64,000 nt of DNA from Microbacterium hibisci. Lineage in GTDB: Bacteria; Actinomycetota; Actinomycetes; Actinomycetales; Microbacteriaceae. Where the stretch lies: positions 1 through 64,000 of the forward strand of contig NZ_JADIJC010000007.1 of the NCBI RefSeq assembly GCF_015278255.1, in the 5' to 3' direction. Below the pieces are notes generated by a model. It was not told where the DNA came from and ran no database searches. It was given only the letters and a program-made list of their open reading frames with translations. The position numbers and the translations under genes are program-made. Shown here piece by piece: positions 40,587-48,241 of this stretch (positions within the stretch are counted from its first letter, which is position 1; every line of letters begins with the position of its first letter).

Positions 40587-41828
40587 ATGACGACGACGAC
40601 ATCGCCGCTGCGGATCGCGCTGATCGGCACCGGCTTCATGGGCCGCATGCACACGCAGGCGTGGCGCACGGCTCCCCGATTCTTCGATCTGCCGCGCACG
40701 CCGCAGCCCGTGCTGCTCGTCGGCCGCCGCCCCGACGCGACCGCCGACGCCGCCGCCCGGTGGGACTGGCCGGAGCACTCCGTCGACTGGCGCGAGGCCG
40801 TCGAGCGCGACGACATCGACGCGGTCGACATCTGCACGCCGGGCGACTCCCACGCCGACATCGCGCTCGCCGCGCTGGCGGCCGGCAAGCACGTGCTGTG
40901 CGAGAAGCCGCTCGCGAACACGGTCGCCGAAGCGCAGGAGATGACGGATGCCGCGGCCGCGGCATCCGCTCGGTCCGGCGCTGTCGCGATGTGCGGCTTC
41001 AGCTACCGCCGCACGCCGGCCCTCGCCCTCGCACGCCAGCTCGTCGCAGAGGGTCGCCTCGGCGAGATCCGGCACGTGCGCGCGCAGTACCTGCAGGATT
41101 GGCTGAGCGACGCCGACGCTCCGCACACGTGGCGGCTCGACCGCGATCGGGCGGGCTCCGGGGCTCTCGGCGACATCGGCGCGCACAGCATCGACACGGC
41201 GCAGTGGCTCAGCGGTCAAGCCATCGCCGCGGTCTCGGCCACCGTCCGCACCTTCGTCACGTCGCGGCCGCGCCGCTCGGCGGTGGAGGGGCTCGGCGGC
41301 GTCGCCGGCGACACGTCCGACCGACTGCCCGTCACCGTCGACGACGCCGCGGCATTCACCGCGCAGTTCGACGGCGGGGCCCTCGGCGTGTTCGAGGCGA
41401 CCCGCATGGCGACGGGGCGCCGCAACGCCAACCGCATCGAGATCAACGGCGACCGCGGCGCGATCGCGTTCGACTTCGAGCGCATGAACGAGCTCGAGGT
41501 GTACGACGCCGCCGACGATGCGGCGCAGGGCTTCCGGCGCGTGCAGGTCACCGAGGCGCGGCATCCGTATGCCGGAGCGTGGTGGCCGGCGGGGCACGGG
41601 CTCGGCTACGAGCACCTGTTCACCCACCAGGCGGTCGACTTCGTGCGGGCCGTCGCCGGTGAGATCCCGGTGTCTCCGACCTTCGCCGCCGCGACGCAGG
41701 TGCAGCGCGTGCTCGCCGCGGTCGAGCAGAGCGCCGCGCACGACAGCATCCTCACGCCGGTCGCTCATCCGCTCGTTGAGCGAGCGAGGCACGAGCGAGA
41801 CGAAACGCAAGAAGGGACCCCCGCATGA
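40587..41828 (+). CDS. Gfo/Idh/MocA family sugar oxidoreductase
   Basis: A 413-residue sugar dehydrogenase. The Rossmann motif LIGTGFMGRMH is at the start, VDICTPGDSHADIALAAL and the catalytic LCEKPLANTVAEAQ follow, and the second domain contains GSGALGDIGAHSIDTAQWLS with the usual Asp and His. It is the first gene of a three-gene operon with overlapping starts. The last roughly 15 residues (VERARHERDETQ) are encoded by a copy of a dispersed repeat, so the C-terminus is probably non-functional or recently altered. It also contains a 22-bp perfect palindrome at 40946-40967. The sugar is unknown; with ThuA next door a 3-keto-sugar pathway is possible. Confidence 0.88.
   Translation: MTTTTSPLRIALIGTGFMGRMHTQAWRTAPRFFDLPRTPQPVLLVGRRPDATADAAARWDWPEHSVDWREAVERDDIDAVDICTPGDSHADIALAALAAGKHVLCEKPLANTVAEAQEMTDAAAAASARSGAVAMCGFSYRRTPALALARQLVAEGRLGEIRHVRAQYLQDWLSDADAPHTWRLDRDRAGSGALGDIGAHSIDTAQWLSGQAIAAVSATVRTFVTSRPRRSAVEGLGGVAGDTSDRLPVTVDDAAAFTAQFDGGALGVFEATRMATGRRNANRIEINGDRGAIAFDFERMNELEVYDAADDAAQGFRRVQVTEARHPYAGAWWPAGHGLGYEHLFTHQAVDFVRAVAGEIPVSPTFAAATQVQRVLAAVEQSAAHDSILTPVAHPLVERARHERDETQEGTPA
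40946..40967. repeat. 22-bp perfect palindrome inside the dehydrogenase gene
   Basis: GGATGCCGCGG at 40946-40956 is followed at once by its reverse complement CCGCGGCATCC. It encodes DAAAAAS-type residues in frame. The same halves make terminator-like hairpins elsewhere (354, 39440, 63270), but here it is mid-gene. Confidence 0.8.
41776..41808 (+). repeat. Dispersed 33-bp repeat, copy 1 (inside a coding end)
   Basis: The 33-base stretch beginning GTTGAGCGAGCGAGGCACGA and ending GACGAAACG is repeated at 43641-43673 with one mismatch. Here it is read in frame as the tail of the dehydrogenase. It supplies the extra C-terminus shortly before the ATGA overlap with the ThuA gene. Confidence 0.85.
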
Positions 41829-42517
41829 CCCGCACCGCCCTCGTCGTCCGCGGCGGATGGGACGGCCACCATCCCATCGAGGCCACCGACCTGTTCATCC
41901 CGTTCCTGCGCGAGAGCGGCTTCGACGTCGCGATCGAGGACGACCCGCAGGTCTACGCAGACGCCGACCGCATGGCCGCGACGGATCTCGTGCTGCAGTC
42001 GGTCACGATGTCGCAGGCGTCCCACGAGGCCGTGAAGGGGCTGCGGGCGGCCGTCGCGGCGGGCACCGGGCTCGCCGGCTGGCACGGCGGCATCGCCGAC
42101 TCGTTCCGTGCGAGCTCGGACTACCTGCAGCTGGTCGGCGGGCAGTTCGCCACGCACCCGTCGAAGCATCCCGACGAGGTGCACGGCGACCAGGCCGACA
42201 ACTACCTCGACTACACGGTCGAGATCACCGAGCTCGGCCGCACGCACGACATCACCGCCGGCATCGACGACTTCGAACTGCGCACCGAGCAGTACTGGGT
42301 GCTGTACGACGACCTCATCGACGTGCTCGCGACCACCACGCACCCCGTGCAGCCGTACCACCCGTGGCACCGCCCGATCGTGTCGCCCGCGGTGTGGACG
42401 CGCGACTGGGGTCAGGGACGCGTCTTCGTCGCCACGCCGGGGCACAGTCTCGACGTGCTGCAGGACGACAACGTCCGCACGATCATCGAGCGCGGCCTGC
42501 TGTGGGCAGCGCGATGA
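41825..42517 (+). CDS. ThuA-domain protein
   Basis: A 230-residue protein of the ThuA (trehalose-utilisation) family, which has a glutamine-amidotransferase-like fold. Visible are RGGWDGHHPIEATDLFIPFL, the GTGLAGWHGG loop, and QPYHPWHRPIVSPAVWTRDW with GQGRVFVATPGHSLDVL. In rhizobia ThuA works with a dehydrogenase in metabolism of 3-keto sugars such as ketotrehalose. Its enzymatic role is unclear in general. It overlaps both neighbouring dehydrogenase genes by 4 bp, so it is co-translated with them. Confidence 0.85.
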   Translation: MTRTALVVRGGWDGHHPIEATDLFIPFLRESGFDVAIEDDPQVYADADRMAATDLVLQSVTMSQASHEAVKGLRAAVAAGTGLAGWHGGIADSFRASSDYLQLVGGQFATHPSKHPDEVHGDQADNYLDYTVEITELGRTHDITAGIDDFELRTEQYWVLYDDLIDVLATTTHPVQPYHPWHRPIVSPAVWTRDWGQGRVFVATPGHSLDVLQDDNVRTIIERGLLWAAR

Positions 42518-43620
42518 GCGGGGGCAGGGTGACCGACGGCACGGTGACAGACGTCGGGATCGTCGGGCTCGGCGTCATCTCGCGCCAGTACCTCGACACC
42601 CTCGCCGGCGCGGCGAGCGTGCGGGTGGCGGCGGTGGCCGACCTCGACACCGCCCGTGCTGAGGCGGTCGCGGCGGAGCTGCCCGGCTGCCGTGCGCTGA
42701 CGACCGACGAGCTGATGGCCGATCCGGCCATCGGTGCGGTGCTGAACCTCACGATCCCCGCCGCCCACGCCGAGGTGGCCCTGGCCGCGATCGCGCACGG
42801 CAAGGACGTGTTCGGCGAGAAGCCGCTCGCCGCGACGTTCGCGGATGCGGTGCGCGTGATGGATGCCGCCACCGCCGCGGGCGTCCGCGTCGGGTCTGCG
42901 CCCGACACGGTGCTGGGCACCGGGGTGCAGACCGCCCGCGCCGCCATCGACGAAGGCCTCATCGGCCGCCCGGTGTCGGCGTCGGCGACGTGGATCTCGG
43001 CAGGCCACGAGAGGTGGCACCCGCAGCCCGACTTCTACTACCGCGAGGGCGGCGGGCCGATGCTGGACATGGGGCCGTACTACGTCACCTCCCTCGTGCA
43101 ACTGCTCGGGCCCGTCGACTCCGTGTCGGGAGCGGCCTCCCGGTCGCGCGACGAGCGCGTCATCGGGTCGGGCCCGCGGGCGGGGGAGAGCATCGGCGTC
43201 GACGTCGACACCCACGTCACCGGCATCCTGCACCACACCTCCGGTGCCCTGTCGACCGTGACGATGAGCTTCGACGGCGTGCGCTCGACCGCCGTGCCCA
43301 TCGAGGTGCACGGCATCGACGGCTCGCTCGTCGTGCCCGACCCGAACAGCTTCGACGGCGACGTCCAGCTGCACCCGGCCGGCGGGGAGTGGCAGACGCT
43401 CGAGCCGGCGGCCGGCTACGCCGACGCCGGCCGCGGCGTCGGGCTGATCGACTTCGTCGGCGGTCCGTCGCGCGCGAGCGGTGCGGTCGCGCTGCACGTG
43501 CTCGAGATCATGACGGCGCTGGCTGCCTCGGCGGCGTCCGGCGTCCGCGAGCAGCTGACGACGACGGCCGAGCGTCCGTCTCTCGTTCCGCTGACGCCGG
43601 CGGAGGCCTGGCGCGGCTGA
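42514..43620 (+). CDS. Gfo/Idh/MocA family oxidoreductase, paralogue of the 12327 gene
   Basis: A 368-residue sugar dehydrogenase. The N-terminus has the Rossmann motif GIVGLGVIS, VLNLTIPAAHAEVA, the catalytic FGEKPLAATF stretch, and the shared segments SAPDTVLGTGVQTARAAI and GGPMLDMGPYYVTSLVQLLG. These last two closely match the dehydrogenase at 12327-13454, so the two are paralogues. Third gene of the operon with the other dehydrogenase and ThuA. ATG at 42514 overlaps the ThuA stop; the longer frame from 41518 is read-through. Confidence 0.88.
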   Translation: MSGGRVTDGTVTDVGIVGLGVISRQYLDTLAGAASVRVAAVADLDTARAEAVAAELPGCRALTTDELMADPAIGAVLNLTIPAAHAEVALAAIAHGKDVFGEKPLAATFADAVRVMDAATAAGVRVGSAPDTVLGTGVQTARAAIDEGLIGRPVSASATWISAGHERWHPQPDFYYREGGGPMLDMGPYYVTSLVQLLGPVDSVSGAASRSRDERVIGSGPRAGESIGVDVDTHVTGILHHTSGALSTVTMSFDGVRSTAVPIEVHGIDGSLVVPDPNSFDGDVQLHPAGGEWQTLEPAAGYADAGRGVGLIDFVGGPSRASGAVALHVLEIMTALAASAASGVREQLTTTAERPSLVPLTPAEAWRG

Positions 43621-43640
43621 CGCCGGCCCGGCCCCCGGCC

Positions 43641-43736
43641 GTTGAGCGAGCGAGGAACGAGCGAGACGAAACGCCCCGGCGTTCCAAGAAACGCGAGGCG
43701 TTTCGTCTACGTGCGCCAGGGCGCCCTCCGCTCAAC
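43641..43736. repeat. Dispersed palindromic repeat element (REP-like), copy 2 with its mate
   Basis: GTTGAGCG (43641-43648) is inverted at the far end as CGCTCAAC (43729-43736). Inside, GACGAAACGCC (43665-43675) is inverted as GGCGTTTCGTC (43698-43708). The first 33 bases match 41776-41808 with one mismatch. The 96-bp unit lies between the convergent operon and ROK gene ends. It looks like a miniature palindromic repeat and may also terminate transcription. Confidence 0.75.
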
Positions 43737-43760
43737 CGTCGGGGGGCGACGGCGGACTGA

Positions 43761-44924
43761 TCAGGCGGTCGGGCCGCGCAGGAGCTCGGCGAAGGCTGCT
43801 TCGGCGGCGCCGATGAGCAGGCGGTCCTCGGCCAGGGAGGCGACGCGGATCTCGAGGTCCTCGGCGTTGGCCGACATGGCCTGCGCGCGGACGAGCTCGG
43901 TCAACCCGGGCACGTCGGCAGCGGCGATCGTCGCGAGGAACCCGCCCAGCACCACGACGGCGGGATTGAGCGCGTTCACCGCATTGGCGAGCGCGGTGGC
44001 GAGGATGCGCCGCTGCCGGGCGACCTCGTCGGCCGCCTCCGACTCGACGCCGGCGTCGGCGAGCGCGGACGCGAGCACCGGCTCGTCGGCGGCGTGCAGG
44101 CCCACCGCCGCCAGCAGCCGCGCACGGCTGACCTCGTCCTCGAGCACGCCGTCGACCGCGCGGCGATCGGACTCGGCGGCGATGCCCGGACGGTTCTGCC
44201 CGAACTCGCCGGTGTAGCCGCCGGCGCCGAGGAGCGGCATCCCGTGCACGATCAGCCCGCCGCCGATGCCGCTCGCGCCGCCGTTGAGGTACACCACGTC
44301 GTCGAACCCGGCCGCCGCCCCGAACAGGTGCTCGGCGATCGCGCCGAGCGTCGCGTCGTTGCCGACGACGGTCGGCAGTCCGGTGGCGGTCTCGACGAGG
44401 TCGCGCAGCGGCACATCCGTCCATCGCAGGTGCGGTGCGTTGCGCACGAGCCCGTCGGCCGCCCGGACGAGGCCGGGCACCGCCAGCCCGACCGCGACCA
44501 CCCGCGCGTCGGCGAGCTCGCCCGCGCGCCACTGCGCGAGTCGCTCGGCGATGAGGGCGGCCGTCTCGTCGGGGGTGAGCAGGTGGTCGAGCTCGATGCG
44601 CTCGCGCAGGGGGAGGCCGCGGTCGAGGCCCACCGCGGCGAGCGTCACGGCATCGACCTCGGGGTTCACAGCGATCGCGACCACGCGCGCGTCCGCCGCG
44701 ACGACGGGCGACGGACGCCCGACGCGACGCGAAGGATCGGGGGCTCGCTCGACCACCAGTCCCTCACGCACGAGCTCGCCGACGAGGTCGGCGATCGTCG
44801 AGCGGTTCAGTCCCGTGGCGCCGGTGAGCCGGGCCCGCGACAGCGGCCCTTCGAGATGGACCAGGCGCAGGAGTCGCGCGAGGTTGCGCTGGCGCACGCC
44901 TTCGGCCGCTGAGGGATCGGTCAC
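43761..44924 (-). CDS. ROK-family transcriptional regulator
   Basis: A 387-residue regulator. A winged HTH (residues about 10-65: NLARLLRLVHLEGPLSRARL, TGATGLNRSTIADLVGELV) precedes a ROK/hexokinase-like sensor domain with VVGNDATLGAIAEHLFGAAA and VVYLNGGASGIGGGLIVHG. The classic zinc motif (Cys-x-Cys-Gly...Cys-Leu-Glu) that normally follows GHM..GEFG is missing here: the sequence after TGEFGQNRPGI has no Cys. It is divergent from the ABC/GH3 xylan operon and probably controls it or its own gene. Confidence 0.87.
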   Translation of the reverse strand: MTDPSAAEGVRQRNLARLLRLVHLEGPLSRARLTGATGLNRSTIADLVGELVREGLVVERAPDPSRRVGRPSPVVAADARVVAIAVNPEVDAVTLAAVGLDRGLPLRERIELDHLLTPDETAALIAERLAQWRAGELADARVVAVGLAVPGLVRAADGLVRNAPHLRWTDVPLRDLVETATGLPTVVGNDATLGAIAEHLFGAAAGFDDVVYLNGGASGIGGGLIVHGMPLLGAGGYTGEFGQNRPGIAAESDRRAVDGVLEDEVSRARLLAAVGLHAADEPVLASALADAGVESEAADEVARQRRILATALANAVNALNPAVVVLGGFLATIAAADVPGLTELVRAQAMSANAEDLEIRVASLAEDRLLIGAAEAAFAELLRGPTA

Positions 44925-44961
44925 GCTCTCACCCTAGGGCCGACGCCGTTGCGCACCCGTT

Positions 44962-44984
44962 ATTTGTTGCGCTTGACCGCAAAT
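44962..44984. promoter_or_regulatory. Putative ROK regulator site and promoter
   Basis: ATTTG (44962-44966) is inverted as CAAAT (44980-44984), framing TTGCGC and a -35-like TTGACC (44973-44978). AT-rich, near-palindromic sites of this kind are typical ROK regulator targets. It lies 38 bases before the ROK start and about 75 before the ABC operon. A -10 around 44995-45002 (TTACTC) is plausible. Confidence 0.45.
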
Positions 44985-45019
44985 CACCTTTGTGCTTACT
45001 CTTTCCTCGTCCACATCAC

Positions 45020-45046
45020 TTTCGACGTAGAAGTCGAAACTTTCGA
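45020..45046. promoter_or_regulatory. LacI-type operator CGAAACTTTCG before the xylan ABC operon
   Basis: TCGAAACTTTCGA (45034-45046) is a perfect 13-bp odd palindrome containing CGAAACTTTCG (45035-45045). An overlapping pair, TTTCGAC (45020-45026) and GTCGAAA (45033-45039), extends it. The site ends 12 bases before the ATG. The same 11-mer occurs at 59512 and, with one change, at 55777. Confidence 0.75.
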
Positions 45047-45057
45047 GAGGTTCGAAG

Positions 45058-46353
45058 ATGAACACACGCAGCACGATGCGCGTCTTCGCCGGACTCGCCG
45101 CGGCAGGTCTCGCCGCCGGCGCGCTCGCGGGCTGTGCCGGCGGCGGCGGCGACGAGGGCGACAGCGGCGACGAGGTGACCATCACCTGGTGGCACAACGC
45201 CACCTCCGGCCCCCTCCCCGCGGTCTGGGAAGAGGTCGCGGCCGAGTTCGAGGAGGCCCACCCGGGCGTCAAGGTCGAGCAGACCGGGTACCAGAACGAG
45301 GAGCTTCAGCGCACGCTGATCCCCAACGCGCTGGCCGCCGGCGACCCGCCGGACCTGTTCCAGGTGTGGCCGGGCGGTGAGCTGCGCGACCAGGTCGAGA
45401 ACGGCTACCTGCAGCCGCTCGACGACGCGCTCGGCGACACGATCTCGAGCGTCGGCGCCACGATCAACCCGTGGCAGGTCGACGGCGTGACCTACGGCGT
45501 CCCGTTCACGTTCGGCATCGAGGGCTTCTGGTACAACACCGACCAGTTCGACGAGGCCGGGGTCGAGGTGCCCACCACGTTCGACCAGCTCGTCGACGCT
45601 GTCGGCGCGCTGCGCGAGGCGGGCTTCACGCCCATCGCCGTGGGCGCCGGCGACGGCTGGCCGGCCGCGCACTGGTGGTACCAGTTCGCTCTCAAGTCGT
45701 GCTCGCCCGAGGCGCTCGCGACGGCCGAGACCGAGTTCGACTTCAGCGACGAGTGCTTCGTCGAGGCGGGCGAGCAGCTGCAGGAGTTCCTCGGGATCGA
45801 GCCCTTCCAGGACGGCTTCCTCGGCACGCCCGCACAGCAGGGCGCCGGCAGCTCGGCCGGTCTCGTCGCGAACGGCCAGGCCTCGATGGAGCTCATGGGC
45901 CACTGGAACGCCGGTGTCATCGGCGGGCTCACGCCCGACGAGCAGGTGCCGCCGTTCCTCGGCTGGTTCCCGGTGCCCGGCATCGACGGCGCCGACGGCG
46001 ACCCCACCGCGGCCCTCGGCGGCGGCGACGGGTTCGGCTGCTCGGCGGACGCGCCGCCGGAGTGCGCGGAGCTGCTCGAGTACATCATGAGCGAAGAGGT
46101 CCAGAAGAAGTTCGCGGCCAGCGGCTCGGGCATCCCGACGGTCGCGGCGGCTCAGGACTCGCTCGAGGACGCGAATCTGAAGATGGTCGCCGAGGGTCTC
46201 TCGCAGGCATCGTTCGTCCAGCTGTGGCTCGACACCGCGTTCGGCACCACGGTCGGCAACGCGATGAACGAGGGCATCGTCAACCTCTTCGCGGGCACCG
46301 GCACCCCCGAAGAGATCGTCCAGAAGATGCAGGACGCGGCGGCGACTCTGTAG
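45058..46353 (+). CDS. Sugar ABC transporter substrate-binding lipoprotein (xylo-oligosaccharide type)
   Basis: A 431-residue CUT1 binding protein. The lipoprotein signal ends in ALAGC (Cys at about 25), followed by a Gly/Asp-rich linker and VTITWWHNATSGPLPAVWEE. The segments FEEAHPGVKVEQTGYQNEEL and GGELRDQVENGYLQPLDDAL resemble actinobacterial binding proteins for xylobiose and cello-oligosaccharides. It is first in an operon with two permeases and a GH3 enzyme, near a GH10 xylanase, so xylo-oligosaccharides are the likely ligand. The LacI-type operator overlaps its ribosome-site region. Confidence 0.87.
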   Translation: MNTRSTMRVFAGLAAAGLAAGALAGCAGGGGDEGDSGDEVTITWWHNATSGPLPAVWEEVAAEFEEAHPGVKVEQTGYQNEELQRTLIPNALAAGDPPDLFQVWPGGELRDQVENGYLQPLDDALGDTISSVGATINPWQVDGVTYGVPFTFGIEGFWYNTDQFDEAGVEVPTTFDQLVDAVGALREAGFTPIAVGAGDGWPAAHWWYQFALKSCSPEALATAETEFDFSDECFVEAGEQLQEFLGIEPFQDGFLGTPAQQGAGSSAGLVANGQASMELMGHWNAGVIGGLTPDEQVPPFLGWFPVPGIDGADGDPTAALGGGDGFGCSADAPPECAELLEYIMSEEVQKKFAASGSGIPTVAAAQDSLEDANLKMVAEGLSQASFVQLWLDTAFGTTVGNAMNEGIVNLFAGTGTPEEIVQKMQDAAATL

Positions 46354-46356
46354 ATC

Positions 46357-47349
46357 ATGGCGACACTCACCACCCCCGGGCCCGCGGTCACCGCGGGCCC
46401 GGGCCCCACCCCCGCGCGCCCGAAGCGGCGCGGCTCGCGGCGCAAGCGCCTCGAGATCCTGCTGTTCGTCTCGCCCGCGCTGATCCTCTTCGTGGGCTTC
46501 GTGATCCTGCCGGTGGTCCTGGCGGCGGTCTACAGCTTCTACAACCTCCCGCCCGCCTTCCGGTGGGAGAACCTGGCCGATTCCGGCCGCTTCGTGGGCT
46601 TCGACAACTACGTCCGGGCGCTCACCAGCCCCGAGTTCCAGAAGGCCATCGGCAACACCTTCTTCATCCTCGTGATGTCGCTGCTGGTGCAGGGCCCGAT
46701 CGCGATCGCGGTGGCACTGCTGCTGAACCGCCCGCTGCGCGGGCGCGCTGTCTTCCGGCTGCTGATCTTCGTGCCGTACGTGCTCGCCGAGGTCATCGCC
46801 GGTCTGGCGTTCAAGCTGATCCTGCAGCCGAACGGCGCGGTCAACGCCGCCCTCGAGGCGATCGGCCTCGGGGCGCTCACCCAGAACTGGCTGGCCGACC
46901 CGGCCGTCGCCCTGTGGACGATCTTCTTCGTGCTCACCTGGAAGTACATCGGCTTCGCGATCCTGCTGTTCCTCGCGGGCCTCCAGGGCATTCCCGACGA
47001 GCTCGCCGAGGCGGCGCAGATCGACGGCGCCAGCTGGTGGCAGGTGCAGCGCCACATCACCATCCCGCTCCTCGGTCCGACGATCCGCATCTGGGCGTTC
47101 CTGTCGATCATCGGGTCGCTGCAGGTGTTCGACATGGTGTGGGTGACGGTCGCCCCCGCGGTGCGGCGCATCGCCACCGAGACGATGGCGACGTACATGG
47201 TCCAGCAGGGTCAGTTCGCCGGTCAGCCGGGCTACGGCAGCGCGATCGCCGTGATCCTCTTCGTCATCTCGCTCGTCATCGCCCTGATCTACCAGCGCTT
47301 CGCGCTGCGGCGCGACCTCAAGGGCGCCCTCACGAACGGAGCCCGCTGA
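46357..47349 (+). CDS. Sugar ABC transporter permease, MalF type
   Basis: A 330-residue permease. A basic Pro-rich N-terminus is followed by six probable spans. The EAA loop reads ELAEAAQIDGASWWQVQRHI followed by TIPLLGPT. It starts four bases after the binding-protein stop with no strong ribosome site, suggesting coupled translation. The next permease begins one base after its stop. It forms the channel of the xylo-oligosaccharide importer. Confidence 0.9.
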   Translation: MATLTTPGPAVTAGPGPTPARPKRRGSRRKRLEILLFVSPALILFVGFVILPVVLAAVYSFYNLPPAFRWENLADSGRFVGFDNYVRALTSPEFQKAIGNTFFILVMSLLVQGPIAIAVALLLNRPLRGRAVFRLLIFVPYVLAEVIAGLAFKLILQPNGAVNAALEAIGLGALTQNWLADPAVALWTIFFVLTWKYIGFAILLFLAGLQGIPDELAEAAQIDGASWWQVQRHITIPLLGPTIRIWAFLSIIGSLQVFDMVWVTVAPAVRRIATETMATYMVQQGQFAGQPGYGSAIAVILFVISLVIALIYQRFALRRDLKGALTNGAR

Positions 47350-47350
47350 G

Positions 47351-48241
47351 ATGTCGGCCACCACCACCATCGTCACCGGCTCGCCGCGCACCGCCGAACC
47401 CGCCGGGCGCCGGTTCGACTGGGGCCAGCCCTTCGTCTACCTCGTGGCGCTCGTCGTCGCCGCCGTGGCCGTCGGCCCCGTGATCTATGTCTTCCTCGGC
47501 GGCTTCCGCACGACCGCCGACCTCAACGCGAACCCGGCCGGATTCCCCGACCCGTTCACGCTGAAGAACTGGGCCGCCGTGCTCGGCTCGCCGCGGTTCT
47601 GGGGCAATGTGTTCGCGAGCACCGTCCTCGCCGTCGCCACGACGGCGGGCGTCGTGATCGCGGGCATCATGGCCGCCTTCGTGCTGGCGCGCTACGACTT
47701 CAAGGGCCGCGAGGGGCTGTACACGCTCTTCGCCGCCGGCCTGATGTTCCCGCTCACGGTCGCGGCGCTGCCGCTCACGCTCCTGCTGCGCACGCTCGGC
47801 CTGCACGGCACCTACCTCGGCGTCATCATCCCGGGCATCGCGTTCGCGCTGCCGACGACGATCATCATCCTGGTGCCGTTCCTCCGCGCGATCCCCGACG
47901 AACTCGAGGAGGCGGCGATGATCGACGGAGCGACGCGCATCGGCTTCTTCTGGCGCATCCTGCTGCCGCTGGCGAAGCCCGGCCTGGTCACCGTCGGCAT
48001 CCTGGCGTTCGTCGCGAGCTGGAACGGCTACCTCTTGCCGCTGCTCGTGATCTCGACCGGAACGCTCCCGCAGGAGCTGTGGCCGCTGCCGCTCGGGGTC
48101 ACGCAGTTCTCCACGCAGTACTCGCAAGACACGGGCGCCGTGCTGGCGTACACGTCGCTGGCGATGATCCCCGCACTGGTGTTCTTCCTCCTCGCGGAGA
48201 AGCGCATCGTCGGCGGACTCACCGGGGCGGTGAAGGGATGA
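47351..48241 (+). CDS. Sugar ABC transporter permease, MalG type
   Basis: A 296-residue permease with six probable spans. The N-terminal cytoplasmic part is short and the EAA loop reads ELEEAAMIDGATRIGFFWRI followed by LLPLAKPG. It ends VGGLTGAVKG, as usual. The GH3 start overlaps its stop (ATGA at 48238). The system lacks its own ATPase. Confidence 0.9.
   Translation: MSATTTIVTGSPRTAEPAGRRFDWGQPFVYLVALVVAAVAVGPVIYVFLGGFRTTADLNANPAGFPDPFTLKNWAAVLGSPRFWGNVFASTVLAVATTAGVVIAGIMAAFVLARYDFKGREGLYTLFAAGLMFPLTVAALPLTLLLRTLGLHGTYLGVIIPGIAFALPTTIIILVPFLRAIPDELEEAAMIDGATRIGFFWRILLPLAKPGLVTVGILAFVASWNGYLLPLLVISTGTLPQELWPLPLGVTQFSTQYSQDTGAVLAYTSLAMIPALVFFLLAEKRIVGGLTGAVKG

Noticed and set aside
43641-43736. 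Reading the palindromic repeat as a gene-end terminator only
   Set aside because: Its first 33 bases recur inside another gene end, so it is better described as a dispersed repeat, although it may also terminate transcription.
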